In this document: positions 60,901 through 64,000 of the stretch, piece by piece
Numbering within the stretch: position 1 is the stretch's first letter
Layout: each line of letters starts with the position of its first letter
Assembly (NCBI GenBank): GCA_009869945.1
Contig: WIXG01000307.1
Coordinates: forward strand, 31,053-95,052
DNA length: 64,000 nucleotides
Origin: Mesaphorura yosii
Lineage: Eukaryota > Arthropoda > Collembola > Poduromorpha > Tullbergiidae
Reading direction: 5' to 3'
Position numbers and translations under genes: made by a program
Notes under the pieces: generated by a model
What the model was told of the DNA's origin: nothing
Seen by the model: only the letters and a program-made list of their open reading frames with translations
Database searches by the model: none

Positions 60901-63890
60901 AAAATTAATTCTCTAAAGTGAGATGGTAGCTGTAAATAAACTTAATCGTTAAGTTTAGGTAATTGTTAGTTTAAGATTCTGGTGTTGGTGTTACAAAGAA
61001 GTACGACGTGCTATGGCTAATTTGCGTTATGGAAGATAGAGAACTTGGAACACTTCATTGCAATATTTGAGTCGAATGTATTTGCCTGTATTTGAAGTCT
61101 AAAGAACTTTGAGGTGCTTGAAAAACAAAACAAAAAGTATCGGGACCAATTTGTGGTAGTACAATGATGCAAATCCTCATTTGTTATTAAAATTCCGATT
61201 GGTTTCAGCATTAGTTCTGTTTACACACGGCTGTTGTCTAAGTCAAGTTCAGAGCGCACTTCATCAATTGGGAGACACTTTCTACAATAACAATTTGGGG
61301 TGAGGGCGTGGTGGTGTTAAAGTTAATGGAAAACAATTACGCTTGATAATTTTAAGGTTTTAGAGTAGGGTTAATCTTAGTCTAGTTTTATGGGCGAGGT
61401 TTGAGGTTCTTAATTAATTTTAGGTTTCAAGCCGGTTGAACTAAACATTTAATTTAGTTCATCTGCTTCTTAATTTCAGTTTATATTTTAAGTCTTTAGT
61501 CATTAACTCGTATCGTCGTAGGGGTCTTGTATCTTTTCACAACAATTACATTAGCCTTTTAAGTTACGTTGTGTGTGCTGTCCCTCCCCTTTGCTCTTTG
61601 CTTCGAATGACAGAATGATGAGACTGTTTGCAACTGCAATTTCAATGTTGCTGATGAATTAATGGATTGCGTAATTTACCTACAAATCTGTTATCTATTT
61701 GTACTGTAGTGTTAACGAGAAAAGGGAAAAGCTACAAATTATAACAAAAATGCTATTATCTATATTAATTAGCTCCGATTTAGAGTAATTCATTTATATG
61801 AGGTGTAGTGTAAGATTCTAAATGCTACAAACTAGATGTAAGTACAGAATACTTTATTCTATTAATAACCTGCGATTTTTCGTTAAAAAGAAATAAAAAT
61901 GTCAAATTTTTACAAAATACAGCAATCGTGAGTTGCCCTGTTTCTGCATGCATAGTATTTTGCCTTTTGTAATTTTGCATCCCGTCAGAGGAGCAGAGGA
62001 GAAAGTCAACGGGCCAGCCGCATTTTTATGTTTTTGTTTTGACCATTTGCAAATTAGCCCTTTGATCGCCGTCATTTATCATGTGCTCGTAAAACTTCTG
62101 CACGTATTCAATAAATTCACTGTTACATTTACTACATTCGTAATTCATAGTATTTCGCAATTCTCAATGGCAGAGATTCAGACAGATTCATCAACAAAGA
62201 CGCGTCGTAAAACTGAGGAAAATGATCTCTTCTTTTGCAGACGGATATTTTATGGTATTTTTGCACTTCCTGTTGTTGTTGTTGTTTAATAATTTTGGGC
62301 ACACCGTCTGCCTGCTGCTTCTGGCGAACCGCTTAAATTTTATGGCCGACTAGAGTTCGAATTGAACCTTGAGACATGCGGTAAAAAACCTGTGTCATTG
62401 GCCAACACCTCAATCAGCGTAGGTTACATTTTATTACCAGAAGACATTAAATACGTAATAGACACGTCTGTCAACTGTGAGCATACAAACCGAAACCGGC
62501 TGAACTCATTAAGCTGTAAAATGAAGAGGGAAGGTGTACGAATTCTTAGACTTATTAAAAAGTTCTATTTTCGAATCTCGAAGGCCTACGTCTGACCCAA
62601 ATAAACAAGCACTTTTATGGGTTTTCAGTTTTCAGGGCAGAGTCCCTGAACAGAAATGATGCAAGCAGGGAAGCTGCAAATTTGCATTTGGTACCTCAAC
62701 TCTCAACTTAATTGGAAATAGGCAGCAGCCGACTCACAAGCCCCAGACTAGACAAAGACATCGCGTGTAGCGTGTTCGCTGTTCGCGTAATTTGTAAAGT
62801 GAGTCATAAATCGTGTTCATTGTTCCTGGCGCGCAAAGTAATTGGATGCTACTGCGACTCAACTCGAATTCGGCAGGCAGGACAGTTGGTTTCGTTTGCG
62901 GATGTAAACAAGTTTTATGAATGATGTGTATTATTTAACCGTCAATAAATATTAATTAGGAGCGGACCTCATCTCGCTCGGCGGCCTCGTGTGGTGTTGG
63001 TCGCGAATGCGAATGCAAAAATGGATTTTCGCAATATCAGCACATCATCCACATTTGCGAAAACTGCCGCACTTGAAAAGAAAGATGTCTTGACTTGGTG
63101 TGGTCTTCCCTGCGCCATGCCGTGGCTGGCGAGACGAGTCTCCTTGAAAAATTACTTTACAAATCGACAATTATGAGTCTCATCGTTTCAAGAAGTCATC
63201 TGCACGAAAAACAACGAAAATTGAAGTATGTTCTCATTCTCATGGATAATCAGACCACAAGAACGCAAAACCCGCTGACTCTACTGGCTGGTTGCTGGCT
63301 CGTTCTCGTCAGTTACATTCATGGCAATCTCATATCGGCATTTTTTACGATGGCTTTGTGGTTTCAAAACGCAAGTCGCAGGCTAATCATCTGAATTCTT
63401 GTGAAACAGCATCCCGCCTTGGTGGGTCTGGAATGCAGTGCTGAGAAAGAAAGAAAGGACACTGGAAGTGGTTACTGAAGACCAAAACGTTGTCTCGTCC
63501 ATTAAGGAGTTCATGCAAGCCTTGCTTAAGTTGTCATAATTAATTTATGGGCTGAATCTAAAAATAGCCGGGCAAGCGCGCAATTTCACAATGCATTATT
63601 CTTTGGTTTAAATTACGCAGCTCTGATAAAATTAATTTAACTCGCGATAAATGCCAGATTACCCGGGAATTCAGCGCACTTAGAACTTGAGGCCCTAATG
63701 AAGTGGTCTGCACAAGTTTTTTTTAGGCCGCGGTTTGGTCGATTAAACTTAGCGACCAAAACTTTCCAGACTCCGTATCCGCACTTTCCGCACGTGTCTA
63801 CAAATGTTTGAGAAAATTTTGCCCTATGCGCAGTGCAGAGCAGTGAATAAAAAACTTTAAAATGAGTTCAGCACCTTCAGCCTGGAATCC
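57932..63890 (+). other. SoxC 3' UTR and gene-free downstream flank
   Basis: No coding gene is supported here. The start presumably holds a long SoxC 3' UTR. AATAAA candidates occur at 59641-59646 and 60160-60165, and I cannot choose between them. A/T content rises in 61300-61930. Short frames at 61933-62289 and 63095-63394 show no family resemblance or splice structure. CAGGCAGG words recur near 59848 and 62872. Confidence 0.45.
61437..61461. repeat. Short A/T-rich inverted repeat
   Basis: TGAACTAAA (61437-61445) and TTTAGTTCA (61453-61461) are exact reverse complements separated by 7 nt. It lies in an A/T-rich stretch and could arise by chance. Confidence 0.4.
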
Positions 63891-63898
63891 AGGGTTTC

Positions 63899-63984
63899 AA
63901 AAAATCATGATTTTTTCAAAAAATCCAAAAAATCCGATTTTTTGGATATCTATCCGATTTTTTGGATATCTATCCGATTTTGTC
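63899..63984. repeat. Nested palindromes and 20-bp-period tandem repeat at the window end
   Basis: An 18-bp perfect palindrome AAAAAATCATGATTTTTT lies at 63899-63916. Next comes the overlapping foldback GATTTTTTCAAAAAATC (63909-63925), then ATCCAAAAAAT and ATTTTTTGGAT as 11-bp arms around CCG (63923-63947). From 63932 the unit ATCCGATTTTTTGGATATCT repeats with period 20 (63932-63951, 63952-63971, then a partial copy). This looks like the edge of a foldback/MITE-type element or A/T-rich satellite, but the other end is not seen. Confidence 0.8.
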
Positions 63985-64000
63985 AAGACTTCGTAGAAAC

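Overview
The window is nuclear DNA from an invertebrate animal, most likely an arthropod. Genes are split by short GT-AG introns (mostly 45-120 nt), carry eukaryotic poly(A) signals, and encode animal proteins: a SoxC transcription factor close to insect Sox14, TRAPPC8, CK2 alpha, PRC1 and a class I myosin. A selenocysteine lyase gene argues against lineages such as Drosophila that have lost selenium use. A springtail or another pancrustacean is a reasonable guess, but the sequence alone does not fix the species.

The first 27 kb is gene-dense. In order it holds: a secreted, probably GPI-anchored quinoprotein glucose/sorbosone-dehydrogenase-like enzyme (+, 651-2115); a divergent class I myosin (-, 6908-2271), whose stop codon lies only about 155 bp from that of its convergent neighbour; selenocysteine lyase (+, 10899-12418); a Lys/Ser-rich protein with a C-terminal coiled coil, possibly SYCP3-like (+, 12949-14273); PRC1/MAP65 (-, 16982-14702), convergent with the previous gene; TRAPPC8 (+, 18460-23514), with a curious small upstream reading frame; and casein kinase II alpha (+, 25150-27189). 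I rebuilt exon structures by hand from splice sites and reading phase. For six of the eight genes the phases close over the whole coding region; the middle of myosin and the 3' half of TRAPPC8 were not fully solved.

The remaining 37 kb is sparse and appears to be the domain of one gene. SoxC has a TATA box near 39280, a start codon at 39874 in a small exon, a 16-kb intron (39964-55959), an exon with the whole HMG box (55960-56884) and a last exon ending at 57931. About 11.5 kb upstream, the giant intron and 6 kb downstream hold no convincing genes. They do carry recurrent short words and a few perfect hairpins, as expected of a regulatory landscape around a developmental regulator.

The window ends in a nested palindromic, 20-bp-period A/T-rich array (63899 onward) that probably begins a mobile or satellite element. 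The most unusual items are the class I myosin with altered nucleotide-binding switches, the GPI-anchored quinoprotein, the possible synaptonemal-complex protein, and the overlapping frame at the TRAPPC8 start.
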